DNA from: Alphaproteobacteria bacterium
Lineage (GTDB): Bacteria; Pseudomonadota; Alphaproteobacteria; CACIAM-22H2
Reading direction: 5' to 3'
Length of the DNA stretch: 8,379 nucleotides
Assembly: GCA_947500965.1 (NCBI GenBank)
Contig: CANMWW010000069.1
Location: forward strand, 1-8,379
Of this stretch, positions 1 to 6,020 are shown piece after piece. Made by a program: the position numbers and the translations under genes. Position 1 is the first letter of the stretch. Each line of letters begins with the position of its first letter. Under the pieces are notes generated by a model that saw nothing but the letters and a program-made list of their open reading frames with translations, had not been told where the DNA came from and searched no databases.

Positions 1-88
1 AGCCGAGCCGCGCTGCCGCGAGGCGCGACCGGAGCTGCGCGGCGCGGCGGGCCGGCAGGCGGCCTGCCACCTCGCCGGGCCCGGCTGA
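1..88 (+). CDS. oligopeptide/dipeptide ABC transporter ATP-binding protein, C-terminal fragment (5' end outside window)
   Basis: The frame starting at base 2 is open from the window edge to a TGA at 86-88 and encodes 28 residues. The segment has the spacing Cys-Arg-Glu-x-x-Pro-x-Leu ... Gly-Arg-x-x-Ala-Cys-His-Leu. This is the typical end of OppD/DppD/DppF-type ATPases, whose C-terminal oligopeptide-binding extension (oligo_HPY) finishes with a Cys-x-x-x-x-Pro-x-Leu stretch and an Ala-Cys-His-Phe/Leu motif. These proteins couple ATP hydrolysis to import of peptides, nickel or other solutes at the inner face of the cytoplasmic membrane. The nucleotide-binding domain itself lies outside the window, so the substrate cannot be judged. 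The gene converges on the alpha/beta hydrolase with 6 bp between the two stop codons. The call rests on a short motif only; a chance match is possible but unlikely given the pattern and the position of the stop. Confidence 0.68.
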   Translation, partial: AEPRCREARPELRGAAGRQAACHLAGPG

Positions 89-100
89 GGCGCCTCAGCC
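83..100. terminator. 18-bp perfect palindrome carrying both convergent stop codons; possible bidirectional terminator
   Basis: The sequence GGCTGAGGCGCCTCAGCC is fully self-complementary and can fold as a 7-bp stem around a GCGC loop on either strand. The TGA of the ABC ATPase fragment (86-88) lies in one arm and the TGA of the minus-strand hydrolase (complement of 95-97) lies in the other. No T-tract follows on either side, so intrinsic termination is plausible but not assured. It may act mainly as a 3'-end stabilising hairpin for both transcripts. Confidence 0.5.
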
Positions 101-1057
101 CGGAGGCGCGACGGCGGCGGCGAGATGCGCCGCGCCGGCGGCGAGCGCCGCGCGCGAGGCGGCGACATCCTCGGCCATGAACAGGAAGCCGTGGCAGGCG
201 TCGGGCAGCTCGCGGAAGTCGAAGCGCACGCCCGAGGCGGCGAGCGCGGCCGCGAGGCGCCTGTTGTCGTCGCGCAGCGGATCCAGCCCGCATCCCAGCA
301 GGAAGGCGCGGCGCAGCGCGGAGAGGTCTCCCTTGAGCGGCACGGCGCGCGGGTCGGCGCTCGTCCCGTCGCCGCCGAGGTACCAGCCGAGGAACAGCGC
401 CATGTCCGCGCGCGACAGGCCGAAGCGGCCATCGCCGAAATCGGCCGTGTAGGACGCGGTGCCGAGGTCGCAGTCGAAGGTGCCGTAGTAGAGCAGCAGC
501 GTCGACGGGGCGCGGCCCTCCGCGGCGAGGACGAGGCCCGCCGCGAGCGCGAGGTTGGCGCCCGCGGAGTCGCCGCCCAGCGCGAAGCGTGCCGGGTCGA
601 TCCCGAATTCGCCCGCGCGGCCGAGCACGAGGCGCGTCGCCTCAAGGCAATCCTCGAAGGGCAGCGGGAAGGGATGCTCGGGCGCCTTGCGGTAGTCGAC
701 GCCGACGACGCGGCATCCGGAGCGCTGCGCGAGCTCGCGCATGATGCGGTCATGCGTGTCGATGCTGCCCCAGGCCCAGCCGCCGCCATGGAAGTAGAAC
801 AGCGCCGGCCCGACGGGCGCGGCGCTGGCCGGCACGTGCAGGCGCATGCGGATGCGCCGCCCCGGAAGCACCGCCTCCTCCTCGCGCGTCTCGCGCATCG
901 CGGGCCCGCCGGACATGCCGCGCTCCAGCCGGCGACGCATGAAGTCCGCGCGGATCTCCGCGAGGTTGTCCGCGCGCAGCCTGTCGCGCGGGCCGTACTT
1001 CGCGAGGTCGCGCGCGATGGAGGCGGCGATCTGCGGGTCGAGCGTGTTCGTGGCCAT
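95..1057 (-). CDS. alpha/beta hydrolase of the hormone-sensitive-lipase (HSL/family IV) type
   Basis: A 320-residue probable cytoplasmic carboxylesterase. The alpha/beta_hydrolase_3 hallmarks are all present and in order: an HGGGW oxyanion-hole motif at residues 90-94, a conserved DYRKAPEHPFP segment at 121-131, the nucleophile elbow GGDSAG with Ser164, the acid Asp259 in LDPLRD, and the catalytic His289 in ACHGF. Length matches the family (about 300-320). The ATG at 1057 is chosen because AGGA, overlapping the upstream stop codon, sits 6 bases before it and homology begins just downstream; the frame is open further upstream but lies inside the preceding gene. It is the last gene of a three-gene operon, 8 bp after the class II aldolase, so it probably hydrolyses an ester or lactone related to the same substrate. 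That last point is inference, because family members are promiscuous and the natural substrate cannot be read from sequence. Confidence 0.93.
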   Translation of the reverse strand: MATNTLDPQIAASIARDLAKYGPRDRLRADNLAEIRADFMRRRLERGMSGGPAMRETREEEAVLPGRRIRMRLHVPASAAPVGPALFYFHGGGWAWGSIDTHDRIMRELAQRSGCRVVGVDYRKAPEHPFPLPFEDCLEATRLVLGRAGEFGIDPARFALGGDSAGANLALAAGLVLAAEGRAPSTLLLYYGTFDCDLGTASYTADFGDGRFGLSRADMALFLGWYLGGDGTSADPRAVPLKGDLSALRRAFLLGCGLDPLRDDNRRLAAALAASGVRFDFRELPDACHGFLFMAEDVAASRAALAAGAAHLAAAVAPPG

Positions 1058-1065
1058 GGCGGTCC

Positions 1066-1698
1066 TCAGCTCGGGAAGCGGCGCTGCAGGTCGACGATCT
1101 GCGCGCCCTCGAGGAAGCGCGTCGACCTGCCGTTCAGCATCAGGAAGAGCTTCGCGGTTTCCTCGAGCTCCTCGGCGTTGTAGACCGCGTCGTCGAGCGA
1201 CTTGCCCGCCACGACCGGCCCGTGGTTCGCGAGCAGCACGGCATGGTGGCGCCGCGCCTTCTCGCGCACGGCCTCTGCCAGCGCGCGGTCGCCGGGCGCG
1301 AAGTACTCGACCAGCGGCAGCTTGCCGATGCGCATCACGAAATAGGCGGTGATCGGCGGCAGCACGTCCTCCGGGTCGGGATGGCAGAGGCACGAGACCG
1401 CCACGCAATGCGTGGAGTGCAGGTGCACGATCGCGCGCGCCGACTGCCGCTCCTCGTACATCGCGAGATGCAGGAACCCTTCCTTGGACGGCGGGTCGCC
1501 GGAGAGCAGGCGCCCGTCCGGGGCCAGCTTCGAGATGCGCGCGGGATCCAGCCGCCCGAGGCAGGAATTCGTCGGCGTGACCAGGATCCCGTCGTCGAGC
1601 CGCGCGCTGATGTTGCCGGAGCTGCCATGGGCGCGGCCGCGCGCATGCAGCGACTCCCCGTGGCGGCAGATCCAGTCCCTGAGCTCGCTCTCGGTCAT
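1066..1698 (-). CDS. otnC: class II aldolase/adducin family protein, probable 3-oxo-tetronate 4-phosphate decarboxylase (OtnC-like)
   Basis: A 210-residue protein of the zinc-dependent class II aldolase fold (L-fuculose-1-phosphate aldolase family). Visible elements are the phosphate-binding SSGNIS at 26-31, Glu73 in SKEGFLH, the metal ligands His92 and His94 in HLHSTH, and His159 in ANHGP, followed by a EELEETAKL helix. The whole pattern (TPTNSxLG, DPARIS, HLAMY, VLPPITAYFVMRIGKLPLV) is that of OtnC, which decarboxylates 3-oxo-tetronate 4-phosphate to dihydroxyacetone phosphate. OtnC normally works with the DUF1537 kinase OtnK and a 3-hydroxy-acid dehydrogenase; neither is in the window, so the exact substrate is uncertain. 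ATG 1698 overlaps the stop of the upstream gene (ATGA) and has an AGGGGAGG ribosome site just before it, so translation is likely coupled. A related aldolase or epimerase activity remains possible. Confidence 0.85.
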   Translation of the reverse strand: MTESELRDWICRHGESLHARGRAHGSSGNISARLDDGILVTPTNSCLGRLDPARISKLAPDGRLLSGDPPSKEGFLHLAMYEERQSARAIVHLHSTHCVAVSCLCHPDPEDVLPPITAYFVMRIGKLPLVEYFAPGDRALAEAVREKARRHHAVLLANHGPVVAGKSLDDAVYNAEELEETAKLFLMLNGRSTRFLEGAQIVDLQRRFPS

Positions 1699-2834
1699 GC
1701 CCCTCCCCTTCGCGGATCGACGCCGAAGCGCGCGACGGCGTCGTCGCGCAGCGCCACGCCGAGGCCCGGCCCCTCCGGCAACTCGAGTTCGCCGCCGGCG
1801 ATCCGGATCGCGGGCGCGAAGACCTCGTCGTAGAGCGGGTTCTCGTTGGCGTCCGTCTCGAGCCAGTGCGCGCCGTCGATGGCCGCCGTCAGGTGCGCGC
1901 TCGCGAGCACGCCGAGGCCGCCGCCATACATGTGCAGGCAGAGCTTCCGCCCCGCCGCGACGACGCGCCGCCCGATCTCGAGCCCCGCGGTGATGCCCGC
2001 GGTCTTGGTGATGTCCGGCTGCACGACGTCGGCGCCGAGCGCGATGACCTCGTCGAGCCCGTCGACGCCGCGCGCGTTCTCGCCGAAGGCGAGCGGCAGG
2101 CCGAGCTCGCGCGGCCAGTCGCGATAGGCCTGCAGGTCGTCGACGGGGAACGGCTCCTCCACCCAGAGCAGCCGCGCCGCCACGAGGTCGTCGCGCAGCG
2201 CGGCCAGGCTCGCGCGCGTGAAGGTCTGGTTGGCGTCGGTCATCAGCGGCGCGTCGCCCGCCGCCGCGCGTCCCTCGCTCAGCAGCCGCCTGTTCTCCTC
2301 GATCGAGAACGCGGTCTGCAGCTTGAAGCGCAGGTGGCCGCGGCGGCGCGCGGCCTCGATCGTCGCGGCGGCGTCGGCGCGGATGCCGCTCGCATAGACC
2401 GGCAGGCGCATGCGCGGCGCGCCGGCGGGATGGAGCAGCCGCGCGAGCGGCACGCCCCTCGCCTGCGCGAAGGCGTCCCAGAGCGCGATGTCGACACCGG
2501 CGATCGCCTGGTGCACCGGGCCCGGCGCGCCCCACTGGTTGGCGAGCAGCCGGAGCCGCGCATGCATCAGCGCGTGGAACCGCGCCGGGTCGTCGAGGGT
2601 CTCGCCCTCGAGCAGCGGTCGTATCGCCTCCTCCACGATCGCGGCGCGCTCATGCGGGCCCCAGGGCGGGAAGTTCGCCCAGATCTCGCCGAGCCCGCGC
2701 GCGCCGGCGGAGGTCTCCACCACCGCGACCAGGTTGGGCCGCGCGGAGAGCACGCCGAAGGGGCCGCGGATCGGCCTGGGCAGCGGAAGGCGCAGCAGCA
2801 GGCAGCGCACGGAGAGGATCCGCGCGTCGCTCAC
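1695..2834 (-). CDS. enolase-superfamily enzyme, mandelate racemase/muconate lactonizing group (probable acid-sugar dehydratase or racemase)
   Basis: A 379-residue cytoplasmic enzyme with an N-terminal capping domain (about 1-120) and a C-terminal barrel. Visible barrel-end residues are Lys171 (in FKLQ), metal ligands Asp200 (TDAN), Glu226/227 (WVEEP) and Glu252 (FGEN), Asp274 (QPD) and His301 (LHMYGGG), which would form an Asp-His general-base pair, and Glu326 near the end of the barrel. This layout belongs to mandelate-racemase-type members, which abstract the alpha proton of a carboxylate and then racemise or dehydrate it. The usual KxK is KxQ here (Gln173), so chemistry may be one-sided. 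GTG 2834 is preferred over a longer TTG start at 2888: GGGGAG lies 8 bases upstream, and the extra 18 residues are low-complexity and unlike the family. It is the first gene of the operon. The substrate is unknown; a dehydratase role is inferred from neighbours. Confidence 0.9.
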   Translation of the reverse strand: MSDARILSVRCLLLRLPLPRPIRGPFGVLSARPNLVAVVETSAGARGLGEIWANFPPWGPHERAAIVEEAIRPLLEGETLDDPARFHALMHARLRLLANQWGAPGPVHQAIAGVDIALWDAFAQARGVPLARLLHPAGAPRMRLPVYASGIRADAAATIEAARRRGHLRFKLQTAFSIEENRRLLSEGRAAAGDAPLMTDANQTFTRASLAALRDDLVAARLLWVEEPFPVDDLQAYRDWPRELGLPLAFGENARGVDGLDEVIALGADVVQPDITKTAGITAGLEIGRRVVAAGRKLCLHMYGGGLGVLASAHLTAAIDGAHWLETDANENPLYDEVFAPAIRIAGGELELPEGPGLGVALRDDAVARFGVDPRRGGA

Positions 2835-2967
2835 GGGTGCCGCTCCCCGCGCATCGTCGTCCCGGCCATTCCCGTCCCCCTCAGGCAAGGGGGCGAGATT
2901 CGCGAACCGGGCACCGCGCGGTCAACTCCCGTGCATCGCGCCCGGCGCCGCGCTATCTGGAGCGTCC
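2835..2967. promoter_or_regulatory. divergent intergenic region between the enolase-superfamily operon and the DUF2314 gene
   Basis: This 133-bp gap must hold the promoters of both divergent units. On the minus strand TTGACC (complement of 2920-2925) is a good -35 match, with GAATCT (complement of 2896-2901) 18 bases on as a poor -10. On the plus strand TATCTG at 2954-2959 is only a weak -10 and lies too close to the start codon to be convincing. A perfect 8-bp palindrome TTCGCGAA lies at 2899-2906 and overlaps the proposed minus -10, so it could be part of an operator, though 8-bp palindromes arise easily by chance. None of these sites can be established from one sequence. Confidence 0.3.
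2876..2893. repeat. small inverted repeat CCCCCT-N6-AGGGGG in the divergent region
   Basis: Six-base arms CCCCCT (2876-2881) and AGGGGG (2888-2893) flank a CAGGCA loop. It lies in the minus-strand leader, between the candidate promoter and the GTG start of the enolase-superfamily gene, so in the transcript it would form a short GC hairpin about 40 bases before the start codon. A regulator site, a leader hairpin or chance are all possible. Confidence 0.35.
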
Positions 2968-3426
2968 ATGAGAGCCGCAGCCCTCCTCCTGCTCCTTGCC
3001 GCGCTCCACGTCGCTCCGCCACAGGCGGTGGCGCAGGCCGTGCCCGGCGTGCACAGCGAGGAGATGGAGCGCGCCATCGCCAAGGCACGGCGGACCCTGC
3101 CGGCCTTCTGGGAGCGCGTGCGCGCCAACGAGCCCTCGGAGACCGGCTACGCGGTGAAGATCGTCGCCAGCGACCAGCATGGCGTGGAGCATCTCTGGCT
3201 GTCGCGGCCGCGCATGCGCGGCGGCAGGCTGGTCGGGACGATCGACACGCAGCCGCGCATCGTGCGCTCGCTCAGGCAGGGGCAGGAGCTGCCCATCAAC
3301 CAGGACGCGATCATCGACTGGATATACTTCCGAAACGGCCGCATCGTCGGCAACGAGACCGGCCGCGCCATGATCCGCCACCTCCCCCGGGAGGAAGCGG
3401 AGAAGATGCTGAAGCTCTACGAGTGA
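2968..3426 (+). CDS. exported DUF2314 (YegJ-like) family protein
   Basis: A 152-residue protein. Residues 1-22 form a classical signal peptide: a short basic start, a poly-Leu/Ala core, and an AVA-Q cleavage site around residue 22. The mature part is probably periplasmic. It has the DUF2314 pattern: a FW-x-x-V stretch, a YAVKI segment, an HLWLSRP strand, a GTIDTQPRIVRSLRQGQ block, a DWIYFRNGRIVGNET segment, and a C-terminal helix around IRHLPREEAEKML. The function of DUF2314 is not established; the family is widespread in proteobacteria (for example E. coli YegJ). The ATG start at 2968 has GGAG 5 bases upstream and gives the complete signal peptide. It is transcribed away from the enolase-superfamily operon and converges on the DapA-family gene, so it looks like a single-gene unit with no evident link to acid-sugar metabolism. 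Confidence 0.85.
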   Translation: MRAAALLLLLAALHVAPPQAVAQAVPGVHSEEMERAIAKARRTLPAFWERVRANEPSETGYAVKIVASDQHGVEHLWLSRPRMRGGRLVGTIDTQPRIVRSLRQGQELPINQDAIIDWIYFRNGRIVGNETGRAMIRHLPREEAEKMLKLYE

Positions 3427-3431
3427 GCGTC

Positions 3432-3462
3432 CGGGGCGCGGGCCGCCGAAGCCCGCGCCCCG
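3432..3462. terminator. bidirectional hairpin between convergent genes (12-bp stem, 7-nt loop)
   Basis: The arms at 3432-3443 and 3451-3462 are perfectly complementary (CGGGGCGCGGGC with GCCCGCGCCCCG), with the loop CGCCGAA. It starts 5 bases after the DUF2314 stop and lies 9 bases beyond the stop of the minus-strand DapA-family gene, which is where a shared terminator belongs. No clear T-run follows on either strand, but many high-GC genomes use hairpins with poor T-tracts. Confidence 0.7.
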
Positions 3463-3471
3463 TCGGCGTCC

Positions 3472-4398
3472 TCAGCGCCCCCAGCGCAGGGCGACCGGGT
3501 CGACCTCGCGCGCGAGCTCGATCAGCCCGGCGCGCGTCGCGGGATGCAGGCGCTCGAGCGGGTGGCGCACCGCCTCGGAGCGGATGACGCCGCCCTCGGC
3601 CATCACGGCCTTGGTGGCGCGCAGGCCGCACTGGCGGTTCTCGTAGTTGATCAGCGGCAGGATGCGCGCATAGGCGGCGGCGGCCTCGGCGCGGCGGCCG
3701 GCGCGGAACGCGTCGAAGACCGGGCGGATGAGGTCCGGGATCATCGCGCTCGGCATGGTGCCGTTGGCGCCGGCGTCGAGGTCGGCCATCAGCGTGATCG
3801 ACTCCTCGCCGTCCCACGGCCCCACGACGAGCTCGGGCCCGCCCGCCTCGACGAGCGCGCGCAGCTTGGCCGCGGCCTGCGGCACCTCGATCTTGAACCA
3901 GCGCGCCAGCGGCACCTCGCGGGCAAGGCGCAGCAGGAACGGGACGGACATCGCGACGCCGCTCAGCGGCGCGTCCTGCACCACGATGGGCAGGCCCGAG
4001 GCGTCGGCGACGCGCGCGAAGTGCTCGAGCATGCCCTTCTCGTCCGCGCGCAGGCCGGTGCCGTGGTAGGGCGGCATGAGCATCAGCATCCGCGCGCCCA
4101 CCTCGGCGGCGCGCCGCGCGCGCGCGGCGGCGAGCCGGGTGCTGAAATGGCTGCAGGTGGCGATCACCGGAACGCGGCCCGCGACATGCTCGACGCACAG
4201 GCGCAGCAGCGCGTCGCGCTCGTCGTCGGAGAGCAGGAACTGCTCGGAGTAGTTGGCGAGGATGCAGATGCCGTCGACCTTCTGGTCGACCATGCAGTCG
4301 AGCACGCGCCGCATGCCCTCCATGTCGACCTCGCCGTCGTCGTGGAACGGGGTCGGTGCGATGGGGAAGACGCCGGTGGGCCTGGTCGCGTCGGTCAT
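3472..4398 (-). CDS. DapA/N-acetylneuraminate lyase superfamily protein, probable L-2-keto-3-deoxyarabonate dehydratase
   Basis: A 308-residue class I aldolase-fold enzyme. The Schiff-base lysine is Lys169 (in WFKIE) and the catalytic tyrosine is Tyr111 (in MPPYH). The GTTGE signature of dihydrodipicolinate synthase is replaced by LANYSEQF at 48-54, followed by LSDDER, and the lysine strand is preceded by VVQDAP. These features, with PWDGEES at 194-200, LINYENRQ at 249-256 and the RHPLERLHP tail, match from recalled sequence the Azospirillum brasilense enzyme that dehydrates L-2-keto-3-deoxyarabonate to alpha-ketoglutarate semialdehyde in non-phosphorylative pentose catabolism. The exact substrate here is inference; a related 2-keto-3-deoxy-acid aldolase is the alternative. 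ATG 4398 has GAGGAGA 6 bases upstream and gives the family length; the frame is open further upstream but unsupported. It is a single gene, divergent from the FAD oxidoreductase. Confidence 0.87.
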   Translation of the reverse strand: MTDATRPTGVFPIAPTPFHDDGEVDMEGMRRVLDCMVDQKVDGICILANYSEQFLLSDDERDALLRLCVEHVAGRVPVIATCSHFSTRLAAARARRAAEVGARMLMLMPPYHGTGLRADEKGMLEHFARVADASGLPIVVQDAPLSGVAMSVPFLLRLAREVPLARWFKIEVPQAAAKLRALVEAGGPELVVGPWDGEESITLMADLDAGANGTMPSAMIPDLIRPVFDAFRAGRRAEAAAAYARILPLINYENRQCGLRATKAVMAEGGVIRSEAVRHPLERLHPATRAGLIELAREVDPVALRWGR

Positions 4399-4570
4399 TC
4401 CTGTCTCCTCGTCCTGGCCGAGCGCATCCCGCGCGCGGCGGCGCGGAGCATAGCGCGGCCCGCGCGCGGCGCCATCGCGGCGGCGGAGAATCGACCTTGC
4501 CCGGCGCGACGCGGCGGGAAAGAGTCGCGGCTGCGCGCCGACCTGGCGCCACAGCCGGAAGGAACATGCC
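4399..4570. promoter_or_regulatory. divergent promoter region between the DapA-family gene and the FAD oxidoreductase
   Basis: The 172-bp gap must contain both start sites. On the minus strand TATGCT (complement of 4447-4452) is a fair -10, 48 bases before the DapA-family start codon, but no recognisable -35 precedes it. On the plus strand TTGCCC at 4497-4502 is a partial -35, with only an A-rich patch (4519-4523) at the -10 distance. GC-alternating CGCGCGCGG tracts around 4430 and 4460 are near-repeats with no clear operator symmetry. Joint control of the two genes is possible but not shown. Confidence 0.3.
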
Positions 4571-5821
4571 GTGACCGCTGAACGCTTCGACGCCATCGTG
4601 CTGGGGGCCGGCATGCCCGGCTCCGCCAGCGCCGCGCAGCTCACGCTGCGGGGCCTGCGCGTAGCGCTCGTCGACCGGCGCGCGCCCGGCGACGAGACCT
4701 CGTTCGGCAACGCCGGCTACATCGACACCGCGGCCTTCCTGCCGACGACGATGCCGCGCGACCTGCCGACGCTGCTCGCGCGTCTGCGCGGGGACACGCC
4801 GCACGTGCATGTCCAGTTCACGATGCTGCCCTTCCTGATGGGCTGGTTCCTCCGCTACTGGCGCGAGTCCTCGCCCGAGCGCATCCTCGCCGCCGCCGCG
4901 CGCCTCGCACCGCTGGCCTCGCACGCGACGCAGGCGCATCTCGACCTCGCGGCGGAGGCCGGCGTGCCGCATCTCATCGGCGCCAACGGCCTGCTGCGCT
5001 GCTACCGCACGCGCGAGGGCTTCGACGGCGGCGCCGGCGACCGCGACCTGCTGCGCCGCTACGGCATCGAGGTCGGCGAACTCGACGGCGCGGGGATCGC
5101 CGGGCTCGAGTCGGCGCTGCGCCCCACGCTGCGCTTCGCGACATTCATGCCCAACACGCGCCACACCTCCGATCCCGGCGCCCTGACCAAGGCCTATGCC
5201 GCGCTCGTGTCGCGCGGCGGCGGGCGCCTGGTCGCGGCGGACGCGACGCTGCTGGCGCGCGAGGCCTCCGGCTGGCGGCTCGAGACGCAGACGGGCCCGA
5301 TCTCCGCGCCGCATGTCGTCGTCGCGCTCGGCCCATGGGCGAAGGACCTGCTGGCGCGGTTCGGCATCTCCGTGCCGATCGCGGTGAAGCGCGGCTACCA
5401 CATGCACTACGCGCTTTCGGGCAACGCGACGATCACGCGGCCCGTCAACGACGTCGAGGGCGGCTTCGGCCTCAACCCCATGGCGATGGGCGTGCGCCTC
5501 ACCACGGGCGCGGAGTTCGCCGACCGCGACGCCCCGCCCACCACGACGCAGCTCGAGGCCTGCGAGCGGCTCGCGCGCGAGATCGCGCCGATCGACCGCC
5601 GCCTCGACGCGACGCCATGGAAGGGCGCGCGGCCCAACACGCCCGACAGCGCGCCGATCATCGGCCCCGCGCCGGGCCAGCCCGGCATGTGGCTCGCCGT
5701 CGGCCATGGCCACTGGGGCATGGGCCTCGGCGCGGTCACGGGCAGGCTGGTCGCGGACCTCGTCACCGGCGCGGCGCCCTTCATCGACCCGGGCCCGCTC
5801 GGAATCTCGCGCTTCTCGTGA
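4571..5821 (+). CDS. FAD-dependent oxidoreductase of the DAO family (DadA-like D-amino-acid dehydrogenase)
   Basis: A 416-residue flavoprotein of the length typical for DadA. An N-terminal Rossmann motif GAGMPG (12-17) is followed by the adenine-ribose-binding acid Asp35, then SFGNAG at 44-49, a common DadA-like segment. The C-terminal FAD-closing region has GARPNTPDSAPIIG (352-365) and GHGHWGMGLG (378-387). Such enzymes oxidise D-amino acids or other secondary amines and 2-hydroxy acids, passing electrons to the respiratory chain or oxygen; the substrate here is unknown. There is no signal peptide or membrane helix. GTG 4571 is chosen because GGAAGGA ends 7 bases before it and the glycine motif starts 11 residues in. 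An ATG at 4566 is out of frame and reads straight into a stop. The gene is divergent from the DapA-family gene and is followed by about 200 bp containing a permease remnant. Confidence 0.9.
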   Translation: MTAERFDAIVLGAGMPGSASAAQLTLRGLRVALVDRRAPGDETSFGNAGYIDTAAFLPTTMPRDLPTLLARLRGDTPHVHVQFTMLPFLMGWFLRYWRESSPERILAAAARLAPLASHATQAHLDLAAEAGVPHLIGANGLLRCYRTREGFDGGAGDRDLLRRYGIEVGELDGAGIAGLESALRPTLRFATFMPNTRHTSDPGALTKAYAALVSRGGGRLVAADATLLAREASGWRLETQTGPISAPHVVVALGPWAKDLLARFGISVPIAVKRGYHMHYALSGNATITRPVNDVEGGFGLNPMAMGVRLTTGAEFADRDAPPTTTQLEACERLAREIAPIDRRLDATPWKGARPNTPDSAPIIGPAPGQPGMWLAVGHGHWGMGLGAVTGRLVADLVTGAAPFIDPGPLGISRFS

Positions 5822-5887
5822 GCTGCCCCGGCCGATGGCACCCGCGCGCCAGGAAGGCACGGGCGTCGAGGCCCGCGGCCCGGCACG

Positions 5888-5980
5888 CGGTGCATCGCCC
5901 GCGCGATCGCGATACTCTGCGTCTTCCCGGAGATCGCGACGTGGCTGCCCGACCAGCTGATGGGGCCGGCGCGGAAGTGA
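5888..5980 (+). pseudogene. remnant of a TRAP transporter large permease (DctM-like) C-terminus
   Basis: In the reading frame that ends at TGA 5978-5980, the last residues include LCVFPEIATWLPDQL followed by a short basic tail. A hydrophobic helix followed by FP-x-I-x-x-WLP close to the stop is how many DctM proteins finish. Upstream in the same frame (5822-5887) the translation is Arg/Gly/Pro-rich and unlike any permease, and no start codon with a ribosome site is present, so this is a stub rather than a gene. It sits between the FAD oxidoreductase and the CMD-like gene, on the same strand as the dctP/dctQ genes 0.9 kb downstream. The rest of the 5822-6020 gap shows no other feature. The match is short; a chance hydrophobic frame is the alternative. 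Confidence 0.5.
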
Positions 5981-6020
5981 CTCCGCGCGCGGCGGCGGGC
6001 CGCGGGAAACGCGAGGCGAG

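Noticed and set aside
2835..2888. 18-residue N-terminal extension of the enolase-superfamily protein from TTG 2888
   Set aside because: The extension is low-complexity and rich in Gly and Asp, it would cross the CCCCCT/AGGGGG repeat, and GTG 2834 has a clear GGGGAG site 8 bases upstream.
1866..3587. 573-codon plus-strand open frame opposite the enolase-superfamily gene and continuing through the DUF2314 gene
   Set aside because: Low-complexity Arg/Ala/Gly-rich translation with no motif; it is antisense to a gene with clear active-site motifs and covers the DUF2314 gene in the wrong frame.
4420..4475. Runs of alternating CG (CGCGCGCGG) as a possible repeat element or operator
   Set aside because: Short, imperfect and expected by composition in DNA this rich in GC; no dyad symmetry with a fixed spacing.
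4399..4710. 104-residue extension of the DapA-family protein to 4710
   Set aside because: The family is about 300 residues and ATG 4398 gives 308 with a good ribosome site; the extension would overlap the divergent oxidoreductase gene.
3311..5860. Very long minus-strand open frame (849 codons) across the FAD oxidoreductase and DapA-family genes
   Set aside because: Its product is Arg/Ala/Gly-rich with no domain, and it runs antisense to one recognisable gene and out of frame through another. Long empty frames are expected at this GC content.
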